NCBI RefSeq assembly: GCF_016735615.1
Contig: NZ_JAERSF010000006.1
Span: 170,345-234,344, forward strand
Length of the DNA: 64,000 nucleotides
Origin: Flavobacterium tagetis
GTDB lineage: Bacteria > Bacteroidota > Bacteroidia > Flavobacteriales > Flavobacteriaceae
Direction: 5' to 3'
The stretch's first letter is position 1. Each line of letters starts with the position of its first letter. The translations under genes and the position numbers were made by a program. Shown piece by piece: positions 24,786-33,693 of this stretch. A model generated the notes under the pieces. That model was given only the letters and a program-made list of their open reading frames with translations, ran no database searches and was not told the DNA's origin.

Positions 24786-26849
24786 ATGGAATATTCAACT
24801 GATAAAACCAAAACTCAAACTGCCGCGAATAGTTCTGGCGAAAAAGTTATTCAAAACAAGGCAAGAGAGCTTCAGGACAATCGTCCCGTTTCCATTTTAC
24901 AAAGAAAAGTCAATAAAACTGGTTTGCCAGACAATCTAAAATCAGGCATAGAAAATCTATCTGGTCATTCTATGGATGATGTTAAAGTGCATTATAACTC
25001 CAATAAACCTGCACAACTTAATGCTCATGCTTATGCACAGGGAACTGATATACATCTTGCATCAGGACAGGAAAAACATTTACCTCACGAAGCTTGGCAT
25101 GTGGTACAGCAAAAACAAGGACGAGTAAAGCCTACCCTGCAGATGAAAGGCAAAGTGAATGCAAATGATGATAAAGGTTTGGAAAATGAGGCTGATGTTA
25201 TGGGGACGAAAGCTATTCAGTTTGTAAATTACAATTCTCCAAATCATGTTAAACATCATAATTTTTTAAACTCACAAACGGTTCATCAACGCGTTAGTAT
25301 TAAACTAGACAACGGGACCTATTATCCAAATACTCATGAAACTGGAGAAACTGTAGAAAGCGACGATTTGACACTTGAACAGCGCACAAAAGCAAGTAAT
25401 GATTTGCAAAAAAGTGCTGATTTAATTAGTCAGATGCAAGAAGGTTGGACACATCTCACACAAAATATAGACCCTATCATCGATCCGCTTTTATTAGCGG
25501 CAGATATTACTGATGAAGCTACAAAAATTAGCGCTAGACAATTGTATCAAGCGTCACAAAATACTGGACATGGACTAACTGCCTTGATTGAAGCTCAAAG
25601 AGAGTGGCAAGATTTTTTACATTACAGTGGCATACCGATGCAAGATATACTTACTGTACACCGCAGTTTTGGTTTTGAATACGAATTTGCAACATGGGAA
25701 CTTGTAAATCCGAAAGCCACAGATGTTGCTTCACATACAGAAGTAGGGAAATCTACTTCTTTAAGCCCGCTATTTAATACCCCTTTTATATTGGAAACTG
25801 ATGCTCAAAAGGAGTTGGAATTAGTCGCTCCTCCTCTTTTAGCAGGACACATAAATGGCGGCATAAATAAAGCCTTCATATCGCAGGTTCACACTTTGTT
25901 TGTTCAGGCTTTGTCAACATTTAGAACAACTCATTCGACGACAAATACAGTTGTAGAAAATTTACCATTCAATGACTATATTGGTACGGGTTGGAGCTGG
26001 GAGGGACCTGCAAAAAAAATTAGAGTTACAAGAGCAAGAAATAAATGGGCAACGAAAGTAAATCAAATAGGTTATCAATTAAACATTGTTCTTAAACCTA
26101 AAGAAATAGCAGAACGATTTCAGACAAATGCTTCTGGTGCAGATACCTATCATGAAAAGGTTTATAACAATATTCTTAAACGTTTTCATGATAGTGTCGT
26201 ATACCAAGACTTAAAACCTCCGCTAACTCAAATAGATACTGCATTATTGTTATTGTCCAAAGGTATTTCTAATGCTATAGCCATTCCAACATTGAGTTTA
26301 GTAGCAAAAACAAGAAAGCCTTGGGTTAGCGGTGATTTACATTCTCACGTCAAAGATTTACATGGTATCTGGGTCAAAGATAATGTACCTAATATTACCT
26401 TTGCGGCAGTGAAAGGAAATCCTCAAGCTCAAAATGATTTAAAAAACATTATATTATCTGCAAAAGATATGATAGTAAGGGACATTTCAACAAACATACC
26501 TTCGTATAACCCTCCAAAAGAAGTTAAAAGTGAAACTGAGGGAATTAAAGATATGAGAAAAGCTCATTCTGAACTAGACACTGCTGTAAAAGGTGGTGGC
26601 GGTACTACTACTCTTAAAAAAGCTGCTGAAACAGAAGCTATTGCCTGTCTGACCAAAGTTTTAGAACGTCTAGAAAACCCTGACAAAGCGCCAACCATTA
26701 ATGCAAAAACAGATTTCCTTGCCGAAAAATTTGGTACAGGAGATGGTGTCCGTAAAGATACATACGCCAATATACCAGCTTCTCACAATAATACTTTACA
26801 CTTAGCCGAATTAAGAACAAATACAGCAACTGATGATTTTTTAAAATAG
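24786..26849 (+). CDS. DUF4157 (eCIS core domain) protein with possible amidoligase-like domain
   Basis: A 687-residue candidate toxin. Residues 21-41 hold the leader IQNKARELQDNRPVSILQRK. Residues about 45-142 are the DUF4157 eCIS core domain, with LSGHSMDDVKVHYNS, the zincin-like H101-E-A-W-H105 and a downstream NEAD (E135, D137) that could supply a third ligand. Near residue 295 comes FGFEYEFATW, and residues 337-350 read ETDAQKELELVAPP. This paired pattern recalls the amidoligase family (an ExEF strand and an ELVSPP strand). The remaining 300 residues are not recognised. DUF4157 proteins are strongly associated with eCIS loci, which supports a cargo role. The amidoligase assignment is tentative. 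Confidence 0.8.
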   Translation: MEYSTDKTKTQTAANSSGEKVIQNKARELQDNRPVSILQRKVNKTGLPDNLKSGIENLSGHSMDDVKVHYNSNKPAQLNAHAYAQGTDIHLASGQEKHLPHEAWHVVQQKQGRVKPTLQMKGKVNANDDKGLENEADVMGTKAIQFVNYNSPNHVKHHNFLNSQTVHQRVSIKLDNGTYYPNTHETGETVESDDLTLEQRTKASNDLQKSADLISQMQEGWTHLTQNIDPIIDPLLLAADITDEATKISARQLYQASQNTGHGLTALIEAQREWQDFLHYSGIPMQDILTVHRSFGFEYEFATWELVNPKATDVASHTEVGKSTSLSPLFNTPFILETDAQKELELVAPPLLAGHINGGINKAFISQVHTLFVQALSTFRTTHSTTNTVVENLPFNDYIGTGWSWEGPAKKIRVTRARNKWATKVNQIGYQLNIVLKPKEIAERFQTNASGADTYHEKVYNNILKRFHDSVVYQDLKPPLTQIDTALLLLSKGISNAIAIPTLSLVAKTRKPWVSGDLHSHVKDLHGIWVKDNVPNITFAAVKGNPQAQNDLKNIILSAKDMIVRDISTNIPSYNPPKEVKSETEGIKDMRKAHSELDTAVKGGGGTTTLKKAAETEAIACLTKVLERLENPDKAPTINAKTDFLAEKFGTGDGVRKDTYANIPASHNNTLHLAELRTNTATDDFLK

Positions 26850-26961
26850 TCATTTTAACTAATTGTAAGGGCTCAATAATATATAATCCATTCAATATCA
26901 ACAATTAAAATTTAACAAAGCATTATTATCAATAAAGAATATCCTATCATTTTATAAAGTA

Positions 26962-26992
26962 TTGATTTATCTACCTACAGTTCGTACTTTTG
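26962..26992 (+). promoter_or_regulatory. Bacteroidota-type promoter for the rRNA/tRNA methyltransferase gene
   Basis: TTG at 26962-26964 is followed, after 20 bases, by TACTTTTG (26985-26992), a perfect match to the TAnnTTTG -7 box. The start codon of the next gene is at 26998, only five bases beyond. The transcript would begin almost at the ATG and may be leaderless. Confidence 0.7.
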
Positions 26993-26997
26993 CCCTC

Positions 26998-27456
26998 ATG
27001 AGTGATAATTTTACAAATGAATACTTTGGTATAGGAATACAAAATGGTAAAACGCCTGAAAATTTAGGGGTTTTGTGGAGGTCGGCTCAGAACTTAGGCG
27101 CTACTTTTATATTTACCATCGGAAATCGATATGCCAAACAAGCCTGCGATACGCACGATGCAGTAAAAGCGATTCCATATTTCCATTACGATACTTTTGA
27201 AGCTTTTTTTGAAAATTTACCAAAAGGAGCAAGATTAGTTGGTGTTGAATTATCTGAAAAAGCTTCTGATCTCGAAACCTTCGAACACCCAAGACGCTGT
27301 GTTTACATATTGGGTGCAGAAGATCATGGTTTATCTAAAAAAGTAATGGAAAAATGCCATCATTTAGTAAAATTTAAATCAGAAAAAAGTTTGAATGTAG
27401 CTGTGGCGGGAACTATTGTTATGTATGATAGAAATTTGTCTAAACCGCGATCTTAA
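26998..27456 (+). CDS. TrmH/SpoU-family RNA 2'-O-methyltransferase
   Basis: A 152-residue SPOUT-class methyltransferase that would transfer a methyl group from S-adenosylmethionine to a ribose 2'-OH of tRNA or rRNA. The three family motifs are present: TPENLGVLWRSAQNLGA (motif 1), YILGAEDHGLS (motif 2) and SLNVAVAGTIVMYDR (motif 3, part of the trefoil knot). The length fits a minimal single-domain enzyme without an extra RNA-binding domain. I chose ATG 26998 because it opens with a sensible sequence just after a strong promoter; the frame is open upstream from a TTG that is itself the -33 box. It is a housekeeping gene marking the edge of the eCIS island. The exact nucleotide target is unknown. 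Confidence 0.88.
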   Translation: MSDNFTNEYFGIGIQNGKTPENLGVLWRSAQNLGATFIFTIGNRYAKQACDTHDAVKAIPYFHYDTFEAFFENLPKGARLVGVELSEKASDLETFEHPRRCVYILGAEDHGLSKKVMEKCHHLVKFKSEKSLNVAVAGTIVMYDRNLSKPRS

Positions 27457-27481
27457 AATAAGTTATAAGAACAGATTAGGG

Positions 27482-27697
27482 ATGAACATAATAGAAGACA
27501 TTCTTTTGCCATTAGCCATAATTATAGTCGGTTTGTCTTATTCAAAATGGCTGTACAAAATAAACAATGGCTTTTTTAGAAAGAATGTTGATTTGTTTTC
27601 CAATTCAAAAGATTTGCAAGGATGGTTTGGTGCACTAGTTCTTATTGCTACAGGTTTGATATTTCTGCTGAAAGGAATTTTTAATCATACATTCTAA
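27482..27697 (+). CDS. Small two-helix membrane protein, unknown
   Basis: A 71-residue protein from ATG 27482 (MNIIEDILLPLAIIIVGLSY). The frame is open upstream to an ATG at 27416, but that start lies inside the methyltransferase gene and would add a non-hydrophobic stretch. Two hydrophobic segments, LLPLAIIIVGLSY and FGALVLIATGLIFLL, are likely membrane helices joined by a basic and polar loop (KNVDLFSNSKDLQ). No family is recognised. It lies 25 bases downstream of the methyltransferase and is probably in the same transcript. It may simply be a species-level small membrane protein. Confidence 0.6.
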   Translation: MNIIEDILLPLAIIIVGLSYSKWLYKINNGFFRKNVDLFSNSKDLQGWFGALVLIATGLIFLLKGIFNHTF

Positions 27698-28090
27698 AAT
27701 CATTACGAGAAAATTTTTATTGCCCAACATAACAAATAAAATATTTGTATCAACATCTTTTGAGAATAACATCCCGCATCTAAACTTCTTCCAATTTTTA
27801 TAATAAATTGATTTACAATTACAAATCCTTCTTTCAAATTCACCCTCTTCGCTAAAAACGTCTAATTACCATTTTTTTAATACTTTTTTTACAGAAAATA
27901 TTTTTTATTGCTTTTAAAACCATTAAAATATATTTTCAGGACTTTATTGCACCCAAAAATGTATTTTATTTCTTCTTCTAAAAACCATTATTAGTCAATT
28001 TTGCACACGAAATTATTCAAGATTTTTCATTGAAACGATCCGAAGGTAATTTCCAAAACTAACTATTCAATAACCAAATTACCAACCAAA
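27698..28090. other. AT-rich intergenic region upstream of the first SusC gene
   Basis: This 393-base stretch holds no credible gene. It is very AT-rich with many T-runs. A near-match to the -7 box, CAATTTTG at 27996-28003 (one mismatch to TAnnTTTG), lies about 88 bases before the SusC ATG, but no convincing -33 TTG is seen at the right distance. Confidence 0.4.
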
Positions 28091-31000
28091 ATGGCAAATT
28101 TTAGCAGGATTAAAATGGGGCCTAATGGTGTGTCTGGATCTAATCTGAAAACAAAATTGATGGCATACTGTCTTTTGTTTTCTTTATTTCAACTCCACGG
28201 ATACGCCCTTAGCTCGAAAGGTGCGACGCTATCGCAAAATGTACAACAACAAAAAACCATCACTGGACAAGTCAATGATGAAAATGGTATGCCGCTCCCA
28301 GGTGTGACGATTTTAGAGAAAGGAAGTAAAAATGCTGCCTTAACAGATTTTGACGGGAAATTTTCTTTAAAAGTAGAAAATGAAAATGCTGTATTAGTAT
28401 TCTCTTTTATGGGTTATACCAATACTGAGGTTTCCGTAAAAGGAAAAACTACCGTAAATGTAAAAATGCAAAGAGCAACAGCTTCGTTAGAAGAAGTTGT
28501 GGTTGTAGGATACGGTAAAATGAAGAAAAAGGATTTAACAGGGGCAATTGCTCAGGTTTCTCCTGATAGATTAGTAAACCAAAACCCGCAGACTGTTCAA
28601 GATATCTTAAGAGGTACTCCTGGTGTACGAGTTGGTTATGATCCTTCTGCAAAAGGAGGCGGAAAAATACAAATTCGTGGACAGACTTCTGTATATACTG
28701 CAAGTACAAATAAGGATGAAAAAAGTGGCCCTCACAATGCACCACTTATTATTCTTGACGGAATGCAGTTTTATGGTGAACTATCAGAAATCAATCCTGA
28801 TGATATTGCCCAGCTTGATATCTTAAAAGATGCTTCTGCTTCATCTGTTTACGGATCGAGAGCCGCGGCAGGGGTTATTCTTATCTCAACCAAAAAAGGT
28901 AAAACAGGAAAACCTATGGTTAGTTTTAGTACAAACACAACCATTAGCAATAAAAGTGCCTATCGTAGTGTGTATTCTCCAGAGGGATATTTAAAATATC
29001 GCGAAGATTGGGAAACTGCTCAAACCTATGGTGTTAACCCTGCTACAGGGCAATATGAAGCATTTATATCAGGAACAGTGGCAAATGGCAGACCTGGCTA
29101 TTTTTCAAATCCAAATGATTTAGCTAAATGGGGTATTACAGAAGCGCAATGGCTAGCGTATCAGCCTGCTGCTCAAACAACAGGAAAAAGCAGTAAAGAA
29201 GTATGGGGAAATCGTTTAGGATTGAATTTCGATCCTTCATTAATGGCAAATTTTCTAGCGAATAAAACACATGATTGGAGTGATAGTTCGTTTAGAACAG
29301 GAATTAATCATGACAATAATTTAAGTATTTCTGGAGCAAGCGATAGAGTAAATTATTATATGTCTTTTGGCTATTTAACTTCAGAAGGAGCTATTGTTGG
29401 AAATGATTATAAATCTGCTCGTTCTAACATGAAAGTTGATGCAAAAGTTACAGATTGGCTTGACCTTGGACTAAACGTTAATTTCCAAGATCGATCAGAT
29501 GGAGATGTTACGCCTTCTCTGGACACTCGTTCTGGCTTCAATAATATGATGAGAACTAGTCCGTTTGGAACTTTTATAGATGCAAATGGCAACTACGAGA
29601 GACAGCCAATGGGGAAAAATGTTTCTGGACAAAATTATAACTATTACTACGAGCGTCAATTTATTGATAAAGAGACTGGATATACCACATTGAATACTAT
29701 TTTTAATGCTAAAGTAAGTCTGCCAGCAGGTATTACTTACACATTTAATATTGCACCTCGTTACCAATTTTTTCATGACCGTTATTTCAGATCTACACAG
29801 AACCCAAACTGGCCTGCAGCTACTACAGGGGTAAACAGAAATAATTCGACAAGATTTGATTATAACTTGAATAACACCATAACATGGGACTATACAATTG
29901 CTCAAAAACACCACATTATTGCCACTTTTGTTCAGGAAGCTGAGGAGCGCCGTTATTGGTCAGATGAGATAGATGCTTATAATATTCAGCCTTCAGATGC
30001 TTTAGGATTTCACTACATAAATACGGCAACAATGGCAAATAGTGCTATTAGATCAAATGATACGCATGAAACGGCAGATGCTTTGATGGCTAGACTTTTC
30101 TATTCGTTTGATAACCGTTATATGCTTACAGCAACTATACGCCGTGACGGATATTCGGCATTTGGAGCTTCAAACCCTTATGCAGTTTTCCCATCTTTTG
30201 GAGTTGCATGGAACTTTAAAAATGAAAAATGGTTTAACTGGGAAGCGATGAGTACAGGTAAATTACGTTTGTCTTGGGGACAAAATGGAAACAGAACGCT
30301 TGTAGATCCGTACGTCTCTTTGGCAAACTTAGTAAATACCGGAACAATGGGATATCTGGACGCTTCAGGAAAAGCGCTTGAAATAAAATATCTATCTCTT
30401 GATCGTATGGCAAATCCAAATTTGGAATGGGAAAAAACAACGTCTACAAACATTGGTCTTGATTTAGGTTTCTTACGTGATCGCATTACTGCTACTATAG
30501 ATGCCTACAGATCATCTACTAATGATATGATTATGAGCCAATCTTTGCCTGGCTTTACAGGGTTTTCAACAATTGCCACTAACCTTGGAGAAGTGCAGAA
30601 TCAAGGTGTTGAATTAAGCCTTAGCACTTTAAACATGCAAAAACCAAATTTTGAATGGCGCACTTCATTCGGAATCTCATATAACGAGAATAAAATTGTG
30701 TCGTTGTATGGCAATATGGTAGATATTAAAGATGAAAGCGGTAATGTTATAGGGAAAAAAGAGGGAGATGATTCTGCTAATGGATGGTTTATAGGAAGAC
30801 CGATCACACAAATCTGGGATTATAATGTAACTGGAATTTGGCAGAAAGACGAATGGAAAGAGGCTCAAAAATACGGACAGCGCCCTGGAGATCCAAAAGT
30901 GGCTAACAGCTATACAGCAGATGACGTAGATGCAGTAGATGCAGATGGCAACCCTTATAAAAAAGCGGTTTATAATGAAAAAGATAAGCAGTTTTTAGGA

Positions 31001-31483
31001 AATTCAAATCCACCTGTTCAATGGATGTTACGCAATGATTTCAAGATTTATAAAAATTGGGATTTGGGCATCAGCATGTATTCTAATATGGGAGGCAAAT
31101 CTCTTGACTCAAACTATATGAACACTTTCAACGATTCTAGTTTATATAAATTCAATTTCAATCCATATCTGAATCCATATTGGACACTTGACAACCCTAC
31201 AAATGAATGGGCGCGTCTTGATGCTAAAGGCCCTGCAGGAACTCCAGTTGCGCCAGGAAGATTATATGACCGTAGTTTTATTCGTCTAGACAATATTTCG
31301 TTAGCTTATACACTTCCTAGAGATCTTATGGATAAAGTGCATATTAAAAGTATTAAAATCTATGCTTCAGTTCAGAACGTTGCAACATGGGCCGCATCTA
31401 AAGAATGGAAATATTATGGAGATCCAGAAACGGGCGGACTGGCGACAAGACAGTTTAATTTAGGTTTTAATTTCCAACTTTAA
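28091..31483 (+). CDS. SusC/RagA-type TonB-dependent outer-membrane transporter (pair 1)
   Basis: An 1130-residue SusC-like transporter that imports glycan oligomers across the outer membrane with a TonB drive. After an N-terminal leader and hydrophobic segment (KLMAYCLLFSLFQLHGYAL) comes a carboxypeptidase-regulatory-like domain (ITGQVNDENGMPLPGVTI ... DFDGKFSL). The SusC signature LEEVVVVGYG follows, then a plug domain with QDILRGTPGVRV and the NPDDIAQLDILKDASASSVYGSRAA block. The rest is a beta-barrel ending in a terminal phenylalanine-containing strand (FNLGFNFQL). The SusD partner starts 12 bases downstream. No enzyme gene is adjacent on this strand, so the substrate cannot be read from context. 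Confidence 0.93.
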   Translation: MANFSRIKMGPNGVSGSNLKTKLMAYCLLFSLFQLHGYALSSKGATLSQNVQQQKTITGQVNDENGMPLPGVTILEKGSKNAALTDFDGKFSLKVENENAVLVFSFMGYTNTEVSVKGKTTVNVKMQRATASLEEVVVVGYGKMKKKDLTGAIAQVSPDRLVNQNPQTVQDILRGTPGVRVGYDPSAKGGGKIQIRGQTSVYTASTNKDEKSGPHNAPLIILDGMQFYGELSEINPDDIAQLDILKDASASSVYGSRAAAGVILISTKKGKTGKPMVSFSTNTTISNKSAYRSVYSPEGYLKYREDWETAQTYGVNPATGQYEAFISGTVANGRPGYFSNPNDLAKWGITEAQWLAYQPAAQTTGKSSKEVWGNRLGLNFDPSLMANFLANKTHDWSDSSFRTGINHDNNLSISGASDRVNYYMSFGYLTSEGAIVGNDYKSARSNMKVDAKVTDWLDLGLNVNFQDRSDGDVTPSLDTRSGFNNMMRTSPFGTFIDANGNYERQPMGKNVSGQNYNYYYERQFIDKETGYTTLNTIFNAKVSLPAGITYTFNIAPRYQFFHDRYFRSTQNPNWPAATTGVNRNNSTRFDYNLNNTITWDYTIAQKHHIIATFVQEAEERRYWSDEIDAYNIQPSDALGFHYINTATMANSAIRSNDTHETADALMARLFYSFDNRYMLTATIRRDGYSAFGASNPYAVFPSFGVAWNFKNEKWFNWEAMSTGKLRLSWGQNGNRTLVDPYVSLANLVNTGTMGYLDASGKALEIKYLSLDRMANPNLEWEKTTSTNIGLDLGFLRDRITATIDAYRSSTNDMIMSQSLPGFTGFSTIATNLGEVQNQGVELSLSTLNMQKPNFEWRTSFGISYNENKIVSLYGNMVDIKDESGNVIGKKEGDDSANGWFIGRPITQIWDYNVTGIWQKDEWKEAQKYGQRPGDPKVANSYTADDVDAVDADGNPYKKAVYNEKDKQFLGNSNPPVQWMLRNDFKIYKNWDLGISMYSNMGGKSLDSNYMNTFNDSSLYKFNFNPYLNPYWTLDNPTNEWARLDAKGPAGTPVAPGRLYDRSFIRLDNISLAYTLPRDLMDKVHIKSIKIYASVQNVATWAASKEWKYYGDPETGGLATRQFNLGFNFQL

Positions 31484-31495
31484 AATTATTCAACA

Positions 31496-33499
31496 ATGAA
31501 AAAATATATAAAAAACAGCATTTCAAGACTAGTGCCTTTTGTACTATTGGCAGCACTTTCTAGTTCTTGTTCGAAAGATTTTCTCGAAGCAGATCCGCTT
31601 TCGTTTTACGAGCCAGAAACCACATTTTCTACAGAGTCCGGATTGCAGGCAACTTTAGCACTTTGCGATAAACAGCTAAGAAATAATTATATTCACTACG
31701 GTTATTCTGGGGTTAGTGTGCCAATTGGTACAGAATATCTTTTCTCTGACATGGCGCAATATGGAAAAACCGATACAGGCAGCAATATTGCCGATTATGC
31801 TAATACAATTGTACCTACTACAGATTATAGAAGAGATGCAGGTGGTGAACATTTATATCTTGGTTTTCTTTGGACTGAAGCTTATACAGGAATTAAGAAT
31901 GCTAATACTGTATTAACCTATATTGACAGAGTGACGACTTTAACAGAAGATGTTAAACGTAAATATATCGGGCAGGCTTATTTTCATAGAGCATACCGTT
32001 ATCTTAACTTAGTATATCAATTTGGAGACATTCCTTTGATTACTAAAATTTTAGAAGTTCCAAAGCAGAGCTATTATTCTACTAAAAAAGAAGCCATCAT
32101 AGAAATGATTACAGCAGATATGGAGAAAGCTGTAGAATGGGTTCCAGAGCAAGCAAAAATTGGATATGTTGGAATGATTAGTAAAGGTGCTTGCCGTCAG
32201 TTATTGATTAAATGTTACTTAGCCTCTGGCAGATTTGCTGATGCTGAAGCGCAAGCTAATATTTTGATCAATCAATCTGGCTATGCATTAGTGCAAAATA
32301 CTTTGGGAATTTTTGATCCAGGAGGAAACCCAACAGCATGGCCTATTACAAGAAATGTAATTTGGGATTTGCACAGACCTGAGAATAAAGTAATTGCTGC
32401 AAACACTGAGGCTATCTTGATAGCGCCAAATGGAGGAGCGCAATCATTCTTAGCATTTTCTTCAATGAGAATTTTTGGTCCAAACTGGAATGATGCCAAC
32501 TTAATTACTCCTGACGGAAAAACAGCAGCGCCTCGTTTTCCATCAAATGATAAAACAAATTATAATGCAAAATATGATTATCAAAGAGCAATTGGTCGTG
32601 GTATTGGTACAATCAGTGGTTCTTATTATTCACAGCATCCTATGTGGGTTGTAAATGGCGTTGAGGATAAAGTAGATCTTAGACATAACAGTACTGTTGG
32701 CAACTGGGTAAACATGGAGAATTTGAAATATGCTCCTGGAGCTGGAGGAAGCGCAACATGGGCAGGACAAAATTTTAGAATGAAAGATGCATCTGGAAAA
32801 TTGTTAGCACAAGATTCTATTCGTGATTGGTATGATTTTCCACATTATAAAATATTTTATCATGATGTTGTAGCAGAAGCAAATCCAGCTGCAAATGATT
32901 TTCAAGGTGCTACTGCGGGAGCAAGCGCGCATATGTACATTTATCGTTTAGCTGAAACTTATTTGTTGCGCGCTGAAGCACGTTTTTATCAAGGCAATGT
33001 TTCTGGAGCAGCTCAAGATGTGAATGTAGTGAGAACAAGAGCAAAAGCTTCACAAATGTATACTACAGTAACTATTGGTGATATTTGTGCCGAAAGAGGA
33101 AGAGAACTTTATATGGAAGAATGGCGAAATGTAGAGTTAAAACGTATCTCGCACTGTCTGGCTCTAAGCGGAAAAGCAGACGAGTGGGGAAATACTTATA
33201 ATAAAGATACTTGGGATAAACAATCAGGGAAAGATGCTACTGGCGGAAGCTACTGGTGGCAACGTATTGTTCATTACACTCTTTACAATAAATATCCGGC
33301 AGGTATTGCTATTAAACCAGGTGTAAAGTTTTATTCTATGGATAAGCGTAATAATTATTGGCCAATTCCATATAGACTTGCTATCGAACCAAATATCAAA
33401 GGTCAGTTAAGCCAAAACTTTGGATATGATGGTTATGACGCAGGAGTAAAAGTTTGGGACAAATGGCAAGATGCTGTTGATGATGAAAGCAAAATTTAA
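31496..33499 (+). CDS. SusD/RagB-family surface glycan-binding lipoprotein (pair 1)
   Basis: A 667-residue SusD-like lipoprotein that captures glycan at the cell surface and hands it to its SusC partner. The signal peptide ends at C25 (LAALSSSCSKDFL), a lipobox. SusD features include the N-terminal TPR-like helices (YFHRAYRYLNLVYQFGDIPL), the central ANAILINQSGY-type repeats, and the C-terminal AETYLLRAEARFYQGN and GRELYMEEWRNVELKRISH blocks followed by PIPY. It is 12 bases from the SusC gene and ends before a strong terminator, so the two form a dicistronic unit. At 667 residues it is longer than classic SusD (about 550). Confidence 0.93.
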   Translation: MKKYIKNSISRLVPFVLLAALSSSCSKDFLEADPLSFYEPETTFSTESGLQATLALCDKQLRNNYIHYGYSGVSVPIGTEYLFSDMAQYGKTDTGSNIADYANTIVPTTDYRRDAGGEHLYLGFLWTEAYTGIKNANTVLTYIDRVTTLTEDVKRKYIGQAYFHRAYRYLNLVYQFGDIPLITKILEVPKQSYYSTKKEAIIEMITADMEKAVEWVPEQAKIGYVGMISKGACRQLLIKCYLASGRFADAEAQANILINQSGYALVQNTLGIFDPGGNPTAWPITRNVIWDLHRPENKVIAANTEAILIAPNGGAQSFLAFSSMRIFGPNWNDANLITPDGKTAAPRFPSNDKTNYNAKYDYQRAIGRGIGTISGSYYSQHPMWVVNGVEDKVDLRHNSTVGNWVNMENLKYAPGAGGSATWAGQNFRMKDASGKLLAQDSIRDWYDFPHYKIFYHDVVAEANPAANDFQGATAGASAHMYIYRLAETYLLRAEARFYQGNVSGAAQDVNVVRTRAKASQMYTTVTIGDICAERGRELYMEEWRNVELKRISHCLALSGKADEWGNTYNKDTWDKQSGKDATGGSYWWQRIVHYTLYNKYPAGIAIKPGVKFYSMDKRNNYWPIPYRLAIEPNIKGQLSQNFGYDGYDAGVKVWDKWQDAVDDESKI

Positions 33500-33532
33500 A
33501 TTTTCATTTAAATACATCTGAATAACAAAAAA

Positions 33533-33565
33533 ACGAGTTAAATATACTTTAACTCGTTTTTTTTT
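33533..33565 (+). terminator. Rho-independent terminator after SusC/SusD pair 1
   Basis: A perfect 10-base stem, ACGAGTTAAA (33533-33542) with TTTAACTCGT (33548-33557), encloses a 5-base loop. It is followed by nine T residues. Confidence 0.9.
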
Positions 33566-33637
33566 ATTCTTAAATAAAATCGTTCAATCAAATCTGTTTG
33601 TCGCTAATTGAAAGTAAGCTCATAAAAAAATTAAAAA

Positions 33638-33666
33638 AGCGGAAGAAAAACTTCCGCTCTTTTTTC
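33638..33666 (-). terminator. Terminator between the convergent SusD genes
   Basis: AGCGGAAG (33638-33645) pairs with CTTCCGCT (33651-33658) over an AAAAA loop. A-runs on one side and T-runs on the other make it able to stop transcription from both directions. It lies 28 bases beyond the stop of the minus-strand SusD. Confidence 0.85.
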
Positions 33667-33693
33667 AACTAACTTAAACTAAACTTAAAGAGA

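Noticed and set aside
27416..27481. N-terminal extension of the small membrane protein
   Set aside because: It would overlap the methyltransferase gene and place a polar stretch ahead of the first membrane helix; ATG 27482 is preferred.
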